The notes: generated from the letters alone by a model not told the origin. DNA of 64,000 nt from Nostoc sp. CHAB 5844 (GCF_020829595.1 NZ_JAIVFW010000016.1:60646-124645), one strand, 5' to 3'; counted from the first letter of the stretch, positions 15,693 through 25,876 are shown. A program made the numbers and translations.

Positions 15693-17939
15693 TCACACTT
15701 CAGACTTCATCAATTTATCTAGAACTGCGATCGCTTTTGGTGGCACAGATGTAAACCGAATCATCACAATATGTTCGTCAACGTCAGATTTTTTCATCAC
15801 CTTAGCGTAAATAAATTCTTCTTGTGTGGTGAGTTCGGAGTCTAGTAATTTAAGTTTAAGGTTATTTAAGAGTTGTAATGAATTTAGCGATCGCAGTTGT
15901 GCTACTTTTTCGGAAAAGCTAATCAATTCCCCCGGAAATACAGTCCCAACAGCTTGTTTGCCTTGTAAAATTGTATACTCTATAGGCACTGGTTGATTGA
16001 GATCAACCATTCTTTGATCATCGTCAAACAAAAACAAGTTATATTGACCACCAACGCCGCGAACTTCATAAATAGTAATTGGTTCTCTAACACCTTTAGG
16101 CTCGATTTTCATTTGTCCGCCAATTTGCAGTTCAATGTTGGCATCTTGGAGGGTATTTTCGGAAATTAAAACTTGTCCGCCGACTGTATAAGTTTCTACA
16201 CGGGAAGCCAAGTTAACATGACTACCGATAACGGTATACTGAGCGCGTTTTTGGGAACCGATATTACCAGCAACGACTTCACCTGTGTTAATCCCGATTC
16301 CCATTTCCAGGATAGGCAAGTTCATTTGCTTATTGTATTCATTGACTTGCTGCATCGCTAATTGCATCGCCACCGCACAAGCGATCGCTCTTTGAGAATC
16401 ATCAGGACGATGAATCGGCGCACCAAATATAACAAAGATACCGTCACCCATAAACTCGTTAATTGTACCTTTGTACTGATTAATCACCTCTGTCATCGTT
16501 CCAAGATAAAAATTCAGAATTGTCACTACTTGTTCGGGTGACAATTGTTCTGACATGGCAGAGAATCCGCGTAAATCAGAAAAAAGTAGCGTGACTTTGC
16601 GGCGATCACCACCTATTTTTAAGCCAGAAGGATTTTCGAGTAAATTAGCAACTACTTCATCTGTGAGGTAGCGACCGAAAGTTTTCCGCATCCCCGCTGC
16701 GCTTTCAGCAATGTATTGTGTAACTGCGATCGCTGAACCTGCTAATGCAAAGAATGAAGGTACAACCGGAATCCACCAACCAGCTAAAAAAGCTACAAAA
16801 CTACTACCAATTAAAGTACCAGTTGTTAACACCACATTGATCGGCAAGCGGATTTTTTGATAACTACTGTGGCGTTGTACCCAACATAAAGTTGCACCTG
16901 CGATCGACCAACTCAAAATCCACAGATATTCTAATGACTCAGGTAAACTTTGAATTTGTTGACGACCATCTATAGCTGCACTCAAAATTTGACTAATCAA
17001 ATTTGCATGGATAGTTATACCAGCCATGCGTTCTGGTTCAGCAAAAACACTACTACTATATGGCGTATAAAATAAATCTTTCAAACTTTCAGCAGTTGCC
17101 CCAATTAGTACCACCTTATTTCGCATGAAATTTGGTGGAATGCGATTTTCTTGGACTTGTGTCAAAGATATTTTTTGAAACTGTTGTATTCGTCCTCGGT
17201 AGTTGATCAGCACTTGATAACTACCAGCATTAGCACGGATATAACCGCCATCATTAGCTTCAAAAATTGGGTAAATACCTTTACCTAACTGCAAGTAATT
17301 TGGGTTATTTGCCGATGGCTTCTCTGTAATTCCTTCTGGTTTTAAGTACAACAAAGCCAATTTCAAGGCAAAACTTTCGAGAACTTCGTCATTTTTTAAA
17401 TTAACGTAGAGCAATCCTCGCCTAATTTTGCCATCCCCATCTATAGGTAAGTCATTTGACCCAATCTGATGGCGTTGCTTCAGTATTGGAGACGCATTAA
17501 CTGCGGAACTATCAGCAGTATCAGAGACTTTCTGCACCCCAATTATATTAGGCGTAGATTCAAATACCTTAACTAAAGCTTGATGACCAGGATTAACAGG
17601 TAAATCACGATAAATATCTAAACCGATCGCCCTTGGTTTTTGTTGCTTAATTTGCTTTAATAAACTAGCCAAAGCCGCATCAGACATCGGCCACTGCGTT
17701 TGCTTGCGAACATCTGCTTCATTAATTTCAACTATCACAATGCGGCTATCAACTGGTTCTGATGGACGCAGCTGAAAAAAACGATCTAACGCTACTAATT
17801 CCATCAATTGCAGCCATCCTGTGAACCGCAATCCAATTACTAAAGCCGTCACACTAGGAACAGCAAATAAAACACCGCGCCATTGCCAAATTTGCGGTTT
17901 AAGTTTTGACCACATCATAAGTTTTAAAGCCATAGCCAA
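15693..17939 (-). CDS. CHASE2-domain class III nucleotidyl cyclase
   Basis: A 748-residue membrane sensor. An N-terminal hydrophobic segment (about 23-50) precedes a periplasmic CHASE2 domain (about 50-325), then three membrane helices (about 335-410) and a class III cyclase domain (about 445-630). The metal aspartates D455 (FSDLRGF) and D499 (EFMGDG) and the transition-state N576 and R580 (VNLASR) are present, so it should be active. The purine-selecting positions are E495 and T569, one guanylyl-like and one adenylyl-like, so product is uncertain. The last 100 residues resemble a degenerate PilZ-like beta domain without an RxxxR motif. DUF928 gene follows upstream on the same strand. Confidence 0.9.
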   Translation of the reverse strand: MAMALKLMMWSKLKPQIWQWRGVLFAVPSVTALVIGLRFTGWLQLMELVALDRFFQLRPSEPVDSRIVIVEINEADVRKQTQWPMSDAALASLLKQIKQQKPRAIGLDIYRDLPVNPGHQALVKVFESTPNIIGVQKVSDTADSSAVNASPILKQRHQIGSNDLPIDGDGKIRRGLLYVNLKNDEVLESFALKLALLYLKPEGITEKPSANNPNYLQLGKGIYPIFEANDGGYIRANAGSYQVLINYRGRIQQFQKISLTQVQENRIPPNFMRNKVVLIGATAESLKDLFYTPYSSSVFAEPERMAGITIHANLISQILSAAIDGRQQIQSLPESLEYLWILSWSIAGATLCWVQRHSSYQKIRLPINVVLTTGTLIGSSFVAFLAGWWIPVVPSFFALAGSAIAVTQYIAESAAGMRKTFGRYLTDEVVANLLENPSGLKIGGDRRKVTLLFSDLRGFSAMSEQLSPEQVVTILNFYLGTMTEVINQYKGTINEFMGDGIFVIFGAPIHRPDDSQRAIACAVAMQLAMQQVNEYNKQMNLPILEMGIGINTGEVVAGNIGSQKRAQYTVIGSHVNLASRVETYTVGGQVLISENTLQDANIELQIGGQMKIEPKGVREPITIYEVRGVGGQYNLFLFDDDQRMVDLNQPVPIEYTILQGKQAVGTVFPGELISFSEKVAQLRSLNSLQLLNNLKLKLLDSELTTQEEFIYAKVMKKSDVDEHIVMIRFTSVPPKAIAVLDKLMKSEV

Positions 17940-17989
17940 GGTAGTTAGGACATCGGTAAATGGTAAAACTGAGACATTAAAAGACTTTT

Positions 17990-18470
17990 AACTCTGTCAC
18001 CCTTCGGGTTCGCCAGTCCCCCAGACGCTCCTGCGTCGCTAACGCTGCGCTAACGTGACGGAGACCGCCAAGACGGGGGCTGGTCTCACCTGTCACCTAT
18101 TACCTGTCCCCTGCTATAAAAGTAAAAAGTCAAAAATAAAAAGGCAAAATATGTTACAGCAGTTTGCAAGTAAATGAGGTGCAAATGCAGAACTTAAAAT
18201 TAGATATAAGAAGTTTTTACCTCCTGCCTCAAAACCCGTAGCTTTGGACTTCATGCAAAAGAAAACTGCTGTATGTTTTTACTTTTGCCTTCTTACAAAG
18301 TTAGGCGAAGAGCAACGCCGTGCGGGGGTTCCCCCCGTTGAGGCGATTGCGGGGACGGAAACCGACACCGCCACGCCAGTTCGCTCAAGTCGGGAAACCC
18401 TTTCGGCAGTCGCTCATGGGGGAAACCCCCAAGACCGCGCTGCCTCACCACGCGACTGACTCAACTTTGC
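17990..18470. repeat. Repeat-rich intergenic region between the CHASE2 cyclase and DUF928 genes
   Basis: About 550 bp with no believable gene. It holds GC-rich dispersed repeats near 18000-18090 and 18305-18460 (GCGGGGGTTCCCCCCGTTG, CGCTCAAGTCGGGAAACCC) and heptamer-like AAAAAGTCAAAAATAAAAAG tracts. Short open frames here are biased by repeat sequence and have no ribosome-binding sites. Confidence 0.6.
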
Positions 18471-18488
18471 GCTTTTACCTTTTGACTT

Positions 18489-19262
18489 CTATTTCCTACT
18501 CACTTTTTCACTCGTACAGCAATCGATAAATTGCTCGGAAGCCACTGCTGTCAACTTAACTGATTTTAATAATGTCCACCAATTGATTCTGACTCTTAAA
18601 TTGTTCGGCTCAGTGCGGCGTAACTGCGCTGAAGTAGCTAGTGCTTCATGCCAAATCCCAGCTTCTGCATAGAGACTAGGTAACTTCTGTGGTTGTGCCT
18701 TTGCTAGAGTTTCTGACAATGGTGCTTCTGCTTGAGTGCGTTCTACCCAGCCATCTACCCAAGGATTTATACTGGAATCCTGCGAATTGCAAACAACTGT
18801 CAGATACCAGTGATAACTTTTACCTACTGCTAGTTTTGGCGCAGTATTAGGGAGTGTAAAGCTAATAATTCCAGGTTTATTAGGTAGCGTCACATTAGTT
18901 TCATAAACTACGTTTTCGTTGTTGTCAGTTAAGAGAATAAATTTTGCTGTTTTGACTGAGGATTGAGGCACAAACCAGAAAAATGTTGGACGTTCAGCTA
19001 ACGTCAACCCTAATTTATTAGGAGGCATCAGAGAAGTTAGTGGTCTATTCCCTTTCAAGCAGGAAGAACCACGAGTTGAACCACCAGCGCTTGGAGGTGG
19101 ATCTGCTCGTTTTGGTGGCTTAAATGCCTGACTAATTTGCCAAGTTTGTTGTCCAGAAAAAGATTCAGCTTTTATCTGTGTTGCAAAACTAGGAATTGGC
19201 AGAAAATCCAAGCAAAGCAGCGAAAAAAGGGCAAAATGTCTAAAAGATTTCATCCATTTCAT
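18489..19262 (-). CDS. DUF928 domain-containing secreted protein
   Basis: A 257-residue protein with an N-terminal signal peptide (MKWMKSFRHFALFSLLCLDF, cleavage near SFA). After a Pro/Arg-rich linker (FKPPKRADPPPSAGGSTRGS) the body has the DUF928 pattern: LTSLMPPNKLGLTLAERPTF, FWFVPQSSVKTAKFILLTD, YHWYLTVVCN and PSLYAEAGIWHEALATSAQL. DUF928 proteins are cyanobacterial, beta-sandwich-like and of unknown function, and are often neighbours of CHASE2 proteins as here. It may feed an envelope signal to the CHASE2 sensor; that is inference. Confidence 0.85.
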   Translation of the reverse strand: MKWMKSFRHFALFSLLCLDFLPIPSFATQIKAESFSGQQTWQISQAFKPPKRADPPPSAGGSTRGSSCLKGNRPLTSLMPPNKLGLTLAERPTFFWFVPQSSVKTAKFILLTDNNENVVYETNVTLPNKPGIISFTLPNTAPKLAVGKSYHWYLTVVCNSQDSSINPWVDGWVERTQAEAPLSETLAKAQPQKLPSLYAEAGIWHEALATSAQLRRTEPNNLRVRINWWTLLKSVKLTAVASEQFIDCCTSEKVSRK

Positions 19263-19535
19263 ATTGGTAAGAGTGCCTTGGTTTTAGATTTACCAAAATT
19301 GATAAATTTTCACTTATGAGCCTGTTCCAGGAATTTAGTAAAACCTGGCATTTAGCAGTCAGCTAAATATAAGTGTTCCCAAAAGCAAACTCAGATTTTG
19401 CACTCACTAAAAAAGTGCTGAGTGCTTAGTTAGAAATCAGCACGACTCAAGAGAAGTTACAAATTTCGCATCTCTACTGTTGACGATCGCTCTTTTACCG
19501 CTGACTATTGACTATTGATTATTGACGATTGACTA

Positions 19536-20564
19536 ATGATTAAAATCGCAGTTGTTGGGGTCGGGCGTTGGGGAGTACATTTACTGCGGAATTTTTTAGC
19601 GCATCCCCAAGTTAGTGTAGCAGCAGTAGTCGATCCCCATTCGGAAAGATTAACAGCCGTCAAGCAGCAATTCCACTTGGATGAGAATATATTCTTGACA
19701 ACTCAATGGCAAGCTTTACACGAAGTCCCAGATTTGGCAGCAGTAGCGATCGCCACACCAGCCACCACTCACTATCATTTAATTAAAGATGTCCTCCAGC
19801 AGGGCTACCATGTTTTAGCAGAAAAGCCTTTAACTTTAAATCCGAAAGAATGTGAGGAACTTTGCTATTTGGCAGAGTTACAGCAATTAATATTAATGGT
19901 TGACCACACCTATTTATTTCACCCAGCGGTTGAGGCCGGACAAAGGATAGTTCAAGCTGGGAAATTAGGTGAATTACGTTATGGTTATGCTTCTCGCACT
20001 CATTTGGGGCCAGTTCGACAAGATGTTGATGCCTTGTGGGACTTAGCCATTCATGATATTGCGATTTTTAACAACTGGCTAGGTCAAGTACCAGTGAAAG
20101 TTCAAGCAACGGGGACAGTTTGGTTGCAAAATCAAGAGCATAGTCCGACATCTGGTTTGGCAGATTTAGTCTGGGTGACGCTAACCTACCCAAGTAATTT
20201 TCAAGCATATATTCATCTGTGCTGGCTTAACCCTGATAAACAACGAAGATTGGCAGTTGTGGGGAGTCTGGGTAGTTTAATTTTTGATGAAATGTCTACT
20301 GCGTCACCATTGACTTTATTACATGGTGAGTTTGAACGTCAGGAAAATCATTTTCTGCCTGTTAATCAAAGCCGAGAAGTGTTGGAATTAAAACCAGGTG
20401 AACCATTACAACAAGTTTGCGATCGCTTTATTCAATCTATAATTCAGAATCAACCTCCGGTTATGTCATCGGGCTGGGTAGGTACGGAGTTAGTAAAAAT
20501 TCTGGCAGCTTTAACCACATCTCTCAACCAGGGCGGACAACCTATTTTTTTAAAAAATATTTAA
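19536..20564 (+). CDS. Gfo/Idh/MocA family NAD(P)-dependent oxidoreductase
   Basis: This 342-residue protein has the N-terminal Rossmann motif (VVGVGRWGVHLLRNF), the family EKPLT motif (about residue 92-96) carrying the catalytic Lys, and a C-terminal alpha/beta domain with WDLAIHDIAIFNNWLG containing the likely catalytic His. Such enzymes oxidise or reduce sugars, sugar nucleotides or cyclitols. The substrate is not clear. It is a single gene preceded by ATTGACTATTGATTATTGA-type repeats. Confidence 0.88.
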   Translation: MIKIAVVGVGRWGVHLLRNFLAHPQVSVAAVVDPHSERLTAVKQQFHLDENIFLTTQWQALHEVPDLAAVAIATPATTHYHLIKDVLQQGYHVLAEKPLTLNPKECEELCYLAELQQLILMVDHTYLFHPAVEAGQRIVQAGKLGELRYGYASRTHLGPVRQDVDALWDLAIHDIAIFNNWLGQVPVKVQATGTVWLQNQEHSPTSGLADLVWVTLTYPSNFQAYIHLCWLNPDKQRRLAVVGSLGSLIFDEMSTASPLTLLHGEFERQENHFLPVNQSREVLELKPGEPLQQVCDRFIQSIIQNQPPVMSSGWVGTELVKILAALTTSLNQGGQPIFLKNI

Positions 20565-20786
20565 TATCTTTACACCATATCAAGACTTACACAGTAATAC
20601 GAAAAATCAAGGTTTTGAACAAGAGGTGTAGATAAGTAAAATTCTTACACCTGTACATTCTGAACTCTTTACACCTAGTTTCTATAAACAAGCTTTCTGT
20701 GTCAGTCCTTTGTATTACTTCTGCGGGAATTGGTGAAGGCTGCAGAGACTCAGCTACATTGGATATATATAAATACAAATTTTCCA

Positions 20787-21272
20787 ATGACCATTTACTT
20801 TTACAAAGTTTGGCAGCCTTACGGGTGTTTTTCTAACTTTTCTTCCCATCCAATCCAAATCCACGGTACTTATTGGTCAACAGTTGAGCATTATTATCAA
20901 GCACAAAAGTTTTTCGGCAGTAGGGATGCAGCAATTATACCTATTATTCATGCTGCTGCTACACCAGAAGAAGCTGCCGCTTTAGGCCGCTGTAATAAAC
21001 GTACACTACGCATAGATTGGGATTTGGTGAAAACTCAAGTTATGCGTGAAGCTGTACTCAAAAAATTTCTCACTCATACTGATATTCGGGAAGTTCTGTT
21101 AGCCACAGGTGATGAGATGATTGTCGAGAATTCTCCCACTGACTATTTCTGGGGTTGTGGTACAGATAAAACTGGTCACAACCATCTTGGTAAAATTCTG
21201 ATGAGTGTGCGTGAAGAAGTTCGTCGATTACGCTTTTACTCGGTAATTACTAGAGATTGTCTCACAGAATAG
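20787..21272 (+). CDS. NADAR (YbiA-like) family protein
   Basis: A 161-residue protein with the NADAR pattern: FYKVWQPYGCFSNFSSHPI, YWSTVEHYYQAQKF, and FWGCGTDKTGHNHLGKILM. YbiA-type members hydrolyse early riboflavin-pathway intermediates, and other NADAR proteins remove ADP-ribose from guanine bases or act on NAD-derived ADP-ribose. An open frame extends 19 codons upstream, but the ATG at 20787 begins the conserved sequence and is the likely start. It follows the oxidoreductase by 222 bp. Confidence 0.88.
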   Translation: MTIYFYKVWQPYGCFSNFSSHPIQIHGTYWSTVEHYYQAQKFFGSRDAAIIPIIHAAATPEEAAALGRCNKRTLRIDWDLVKTQVMREAVLKKFLTHTDIREVLLATGDEMIVENSPTDYFWGCGTDKTGHNHLGKILMSVREEVRRLRFYSVITRDCLTE

Positions 21273-21598
21273 CTACATCTGAAAGAATATTGTTACTGGG
21301 AGGGGGAATGCTGACATTCCCTAAATTAAAAAAATTGACAAGTTAGTTCATGATAATTACTTAATTTATTTTTTTTAAAATAAAAAAATTATAAAAATAT
21401 GTAAATAGCATAGAAAAATTTTTGGAATTTGATAATTTACATAATTTTACCGAATACATCATTTAAGAGGAAGTATAAAATTAATTGACAATTAATACTT
21501 CCTATTTAGTTATTAAAAATTAGAAATAGAAATGGCGGCTCGGATTTAGCAGGGTTTTTTAATCTAGTTTAATTATTTTTGTATAGGTTTATTAGGCA
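21273..21598. other. AT-rich intergenic region before the phytochrome-like kinase
   Basis: 326 bp with a GGGAATG-CTGA-CATTCCC hairpin at 21304-21321 and long A/T tracts (21360-21420). No gene seen. The hairpin is followed by A-rich sequence, so it is not a good intrinsic terminator for the NADAR gene. Confidence 0.5.
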
Positions 21599-24385
21599 AT
21601 GGAGTATACTGATAACCCAAGCGGTTCGCAGCCAATCTTTGACCAAGAAAGCTTATTGCACCGGATAATCAACCGGATTAGGCGATCGCTGGAACTGCCA
21701 GATATTTTAACAGCCACCGTTGCCGAAATCCGTTTGTTTTTGGCTACAGACCGAGTTATGGTGTATCGGTTTGAGGCTGATGGTAGTGGTGAAGTTATTG
21801 CTGAATCTATTAATTACCAGATTTTACCATCCCTAATCGGGTTGCATTTTCCAACAGCAGATATTCCCCCGGAAAGTAGAAAAATGCTGCTGTTAGGACG
21901 GCAACGTGTAATTGTAGATGTATCCAGTGGCAAATTAGGGTTATCTTTGCTACAGCCGAATGATCACGAACAACCCCTCGAAAGCGAAAATATCTACTAT
22001 AGACAAGTAGATCCGTGCCACATTCAATACTTAACCGCAATGGGAGTGCAGTCTTCGCTAGTTGTGCCAATTTTGCATAGCGAAGTGCAAGGCGAATCAC
22101 TAAAGCCCTTACTGTGGGGATTATTGGTATCTCACCACAGTCAACCACGAGAAATTTTGCCAGCAGAACTGACATTAGTCCAACAAGTTGTTGATCAAGT
22201 AGCGATCGCTATTGCCCAAAGTAACCTATATACTCAAACTCTGGCTAGACAAAAGCGGGAAGAGACTATTAATCGCGTTACTACCCTACTGCATAAATTA
22301 CCAAAACTTGAGTTGCAGGCAGCTTTAGAAGAAACTATCACAGCGTTAGATGGAATAGGTGGTCGACTTTATATTGAACAAACAGCAGAAATTTACACCT
22401 ATGGTGATCAACCAAAAATCCCCTATGAGTTAGAAACTAGCATCATCGAACAACATCCTGTTTGGCAAAAATGGATGGATGAATACAAACAAGGTCAAAT
22501 TTGGGTCACTACCAACCTTTATCATGAAGCACATTTACGCGTCTTAGCATTTGCGTTTCGGTTAACTCAAATTCGGGGTATATTAGTCATGCCTTTGCAC
22601 TACCGACAAAAATTTATCGGTGTGTTAAGTGTTTTTCGCCCAGAATTCAACACCGAAATATTGTGGGCTGGAAGACGTGAGCAAAATCCCCAACAACAGT
22701 TTCCCCAAATTTCTTTTGATGTGTGGCGAGAGGAAAAAAGAGGACAAGCTACTGAGTGGACAAATGAAGAAATTTCTCTAGCTCAGGCTTTATCTTATGG
22801 CTTTTCTATCGCTATTGAGCAACAACAAATGTACCAAGAGGTACAACTGCTCAATGCCAATTTAGAACTGCGGGTAAAAGAGCAAACCGCAGAATTAGAA
22901 AAATCATTATTGTTTACTAAGGTAATCAAGCAAGTTTCAGAGCAAATTCGTCGTTCGTTAGACTTAAAAACTACCTTACGAACCATAGTTCATGAAGTCC
23001 GTTCTCTGCTGAATTCCGATAGAGTGCTAATTTATCAAAGAACTAGTGAATCTGATGGTCAAGTAATTGTCGAAGAAATTAATGGTAACTGGTTATCAAC
23101 CTTGGGAACTACAACACCACCAGGATGTTTCCCTGATGAATCTGCTCGTTTTTACTTGCAGGGTAAAGTTAGAGCAATTAATAATGTTTCTACAGCTTCT
23201 ATAGATCCTTGTCACCAAGAATTTTTGCAGAATCTGCAAGTACAAGCTAACTTAACTGTCCCGATAAATATAGGTTTGCGACTTTGGGGTTTACTGATTG
23301 TGCATCAGTGTGAAACTCCCAGAGACTGGCAAGATACAGAAATTAATTTACTACAACAGTTAGCAGATCAAGCGGCGATCGCTATTCAGCAAGCACAGCT
23401 TTATGAGCAAAGTTGTTTAGCTGAAACAGAAGCCAGAGCTAAAGCTACACAATTAGAACAAGCTTTATTAGAACTTCAAGAAGCACAAACCCAATTAATT
23501 CAAACTGAAAAAATGTCTAGTTTGGGACAGCTAGTAGCAGGTGTAGCCCACGAAATTAACAACCCCGTTAACTTTATCTACGGGAACCTGCACTATGCGA
23601 GTAAGTATACCCAAGACTTGTTAAAAATCATCCAGCTTTACCAATTGCACTATCCTCAACCTCATAATGAAATTCGCTCAACAGCCAAAGCTGTTGATTT
23701 GGAATTTTTAGCCGAAGATTTACCAAAAATGATTTCTTCAATGCAAGTTGGAGCCGAGCGCATCCGTTCAATTGTTTTGTCTTTACGTAATTTTTCGCGC
23801 TTAGATGAAGCAGAAAATAAACCAGTCGATTTACATGAAGGTATAGATAATACTTTATTGATTTTGCAACACCGTCTCAAATCGAATGCTCATTTTACTG
23901 GCATTGGAATCATCAAGGATTATGGCGATTTACCATTGATAGAATGCTATGCCGGACAAATAAATCAAGTCTTTATGAATATCCTCACTAACGCTATTGA
24001 TGCTCTAGAAGATCAAGGCGAAATAGAGGAGGGAAAATCTCAGCTTCCTCGACCTCAGATTTGGATTTCTACTAGATTAGCTACAGATACATCACGCGTG
24101 TTGATTCGGATGGCTGACAATGGGTTAGGAATGACAGAAGAAGTGAGAAAGCGCATTTTTGATCCGTTTTTCACTACCAAATCTGTGGGCAGAGGTACAG
24201 GGCTAGGACTAGCTATTAGTTATCAGATTATTGTAGAAAAACATGGTGGCATGATGGAGTGTATCTCTGAACCTGGTAAAGGAACAGAGTTTTGGATTGA
24301 GATTCCTATTAAATTGTTACGTAAAGTTAATGCTGGTAAAAAACAGGAAACAGAAGATCCTCTAGAAATAGACTTAAATCACTGA
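21599..24385 (+). CDS. Knotless phytochrome-class (GAF-PHY-GAF) sensor histidine kinase
   Basis: A 928-residue photoreceptor kinase. GAF1 (about 20-210) has the bilin-attachment pair C140-H141 in [14 protein letters not shown] and the LHFPTADIP segment. Residues about 225-412 form a PHY domain with the tongue-like [12 protein letters not shown]...SFDVWREE. There is no N-terminal PAS, so this is the group II (Cph2-like) knotless type. GAF3 (about 440-600) has C538-H539 in [14 protein letters not shown] plus C510-F511. A coiled coil (605-635) leads to HisKA with H651 ([13 protein letters not shown]) and an ATPase domain with NAIDAL, DNGLGM and [11 protein letters not shown]. The order matches what I recall for Nostoc All2699. 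No response regulator is adjacent. Confidence 0.92.
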   Translation: MEYTDNPSGSQPIFDQESLLHRIINRIRRSLELPDILTATVAEIRLFLATDRVMVYRFEADGSGEVIAESINYQILPSLIGLHFPTADIPPESRKMLLLGRQRVIVDVSSGKLGLSLLQPNDHEQPLESENIYYRQVDPCHIQYLTAMGVQSSLVVPILHSEVQGESLKPLLWGLLVSHHSQPREILPAELTLVQQVVDQVAIAIAQSNLYTQTLARQKREETINRVTTLLHKLPKLELQAALEETITALDGIGGRLYIEQTAEIYTYGDQPKIPYELETSIIEQHPVWQKWMDEYKQGQIWVTTNLYHEAHLRVLAFAFRLTQIRGILVMPLHYRQKFIGVLSVFRPEFNTEILWAGRREQNPQQQFPQISFDVWREEKRGQATEWTNEEISLAQALSYGFSIAIEQQQMYQEVQLLNANLELRVKEQTAELEKSLLFTKVIKQVSEQIRRSLDLKTTLRTIVHEVRSLLNSDRVLIYQRTSESDGQVIVEEINGNWLSTLGTTTPPGCFPDESARFYLQGKVRAINNVSTASIDPCHQEFLQNLQVQANLTVPINIGLRLWGLLIVHQCETPRDWQDTEINLLQQLADQAAIAIQQAQLYEQSCLAETEARAKATQLEQALLELQEAQTQLIQTEKMSSLGQLVAGVAHEINNPVNFIYGNLHYASKYTQDLLKIIQLYQLHYPQPHNEIRSTAKAVDLEFLAEDLPKMISSMQVGAERIRSIVLSLRNFSRLDEAENKPVDLHEGIDNTLLILQHRLKSNAHFTGIGIIKDYGDLPLIECYAGQINQVFMNILTNAIDALEDQGEIEEGKSQLPRPQIWISTRLATDTSRVLIRMADNGLGMTEEVRKRIFDPFFTTKSVGRGTGLGLAISYQIIVEKHGGMMECISEPGKGTEFWIEIPIKLLRKVNAGKKQETEDPLEIDLNH

Positions 24386-24723
24386 TTAATTTTATTTACT
24401 TTAAAAAAATTCATAAAAATTAAGTTGATGCTTGAGTAAGTCTGAAATTTATCAAATAAAATGGTAACAATTTGATAGTCCAAATATTTTCATAATTAAC
24501 AAGTGATGTCGTTAATAAAATCAAACACTCATCAATGCTGACTTCTAACTCCTGAGTTCTTGATTCTGACATTAAAAGTAAAGTTTAATTGCAGAAAAAT
24601 CCATAACAAACAACAGGTGTTAATCTAATAAATGAAGCAACTAAGCTTCCCTGGCAGATAAAACAGCTAGATTGCAATAAAAGAAGAGGTAAAACGCTGT
24701 TGAGTTCATGTCTGTCTCGTTCA

Positions 24724-24898
24724 AAACCAACAACACCCAACGCGAACACTGATATTTCCTCAAATATTGAAAATCAGGGGGCGCTGTAACTGGTTTTCAT
24801 TGCTTGTTTTGAGTGGTGAAAGAGATTACATCCCTGGCTAGAAGAAACAAGAAGAGGAAATAATTACAGCTAGTAGATGCTTGGGTGTTGTTGTGTTT
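24724..24898 (+). ncRNA. Candidate structured non-coding RNA, 6S RNA-like rod
   Basis: Inside the 574-bp gap after the kinase, 24728-24740 (CAACAACACCCAA) pairs perfectly with 24881-24893 (TTGGGTGTTGTTG) and extends outward by AAAC/GTTT with one bulge. Inside, GCTGTAA (24783-24789) pairs with TTACAGC (24864-24870), and CTTGTTT (24803-24809) with AAACAAG (24845-24851). ATATTT-CCTC-AAATAT makes a small hairpin in the 5' part of the central bubble. A long closing stem, a bulged centre and about 175 nt length fit 6S RNA, the RNA polymerase-sequestering RNA. No protein frame explains it. Strand is assumed from the downstream gene and is not proven; family assignment is tentative. Confidence 0.45.
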
Positions 24899-24959
24899 AG
24901 AGAAATCAGTGATAAGCTTGGATAAATTAAATAGTGAGAAAAATTTGAAATAGCGCCTT

Positions 24960-25730
24960 ATGTCAATTATTGCGCTCAGAGCATGGTATATTCAGGATTA
25001 TGAGCCGATTTCAGAATTGGAAAAACGCTCTCCAGATATTCGCCTTAGTAAAAAAAGTTTACTGCGTTCAGCATTACGTGCAGACTTTTTAGAAGATAGC
25101 AATGCAGTGAAAAAGTCAGTTTGGTTTGAGCGGTATCTGGAAGGGGAAAATATTGAATTTTATATTGAAGGTAGTGGTGGTTATTGTGTAGCTAATATTG
25201 ACTTGATCAGCCATGAAATTTATTTCACTAAACAAGCATTATTATCACAGTTAGACCCAACGATTTTTTTATGTTATCAAACTGAGTATAATGCAGCCAG
25301 CGATGCCCTAAAAGAGGGATTGCAAAAAAGCTTGGAAATTTTGAATATGCGATCGCGTCTTCCCTTAACATTAGTAGAATCCTATAGACCGAGTGATGGA
25401 ACTCTGCGATTAAATCGGGCAATGATGCGTAAAATTCGGAAGAGTCTGTTGTTTATTGCAGATACTACACCTATAGCCAGCATCAATGACAAAGAAAATC
25501 AGCAATTAATTCCTAGTCCCAATGTTTGCATAGAAATTGGTTATGCAATTCACAGTAAACGCTCTGAACAAATTTTGTTAGCACATATGCAACGCCCAGA
25601 GTTAGAAGGTAAAATTCCTTTTGACTTACCTACACAACAAATTCTGCAATTCAAAAATAGTACAGAAATCAATAAAATCTTAATCAAAGCGTTAGAAGTT
25701 CAGTTAGCACGGTTTAAATTATTTTATTAA
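24960..25730 (+). CDS. Uncharacterised protein with a C-terminal TIR-like nucleotide-binding pattern
   Basis: A 256-residue protein with no signal peptide. Residues 1-110 (MSIIALRAWYIQDYEPISEL...) I do not recognise. The C-terminal half shows SLLFIADTTPI, then SPNVCIEIGYAIHSKRSEQI, LLAHM and KIPFDL, which follows the strand-helix order (IaDvT...NpNV-ElGyA...PFDL) of predicted TIR-like nucleotide-binding domains found in bacterial defence and stress proteins. No partner effector or sensor lies next to it. Function is open; a defence role is only a hypothesis. Confidence 0.6.
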   Translation: MSIIALRAWYIQDYEPISELEKRSPDIRLSKKSLLRSALRADFLEDSNAVKKSVWFERYLEGENIEFYIEGSGGYCVANIDLISHEIYFTKQALLSQLDPTIFLCYQTEYNAASDALKEGLQKSLEILNMRSRLPLTLVESYRPSDGTLRLNRAMMRKIRKSLLFIADTTPIASINDKENQQLIPSPNVCIEIGYAIHSKRSEQILLAHMQRPELEGKIPFDLPTQQILQFKNSTEINKILIKALEVQLARFKLFY

Positions 25731-25734
25731 GAAA

Positions 25735-25780
25735 GAGGCTAGGGGCTAGAGACTAGAGGCTAGAGGTAAAAAAATATATA
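25735..25780. repeat. Short tandem repeat (GAGGCTA/GAGACTA heptamers)
   Basis: Tandem heptamers GGCTAGAGACTAGAGGCTAG and related units. A sister tract lies at 35522-35556 in the kdp operon. Confidence 0.7.
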
Positions 25781-25876
25781 CCTCGTAAATACACCAATTG
25801 TTAGAGGAAGAGTATCGGTATCAAACCTTAACGTATATACATAGTTAACTTATGTAATGTAAATCCAGAGGTCAAA

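Noticed and set aside
18244..18529. Two plus-strand frames of 69-71 codons next to the DUF928 gene
   Set aside because: They are read from GC-rich dispersed repeats, overlap one another, and have no ribosome-binding site or recognisable family.
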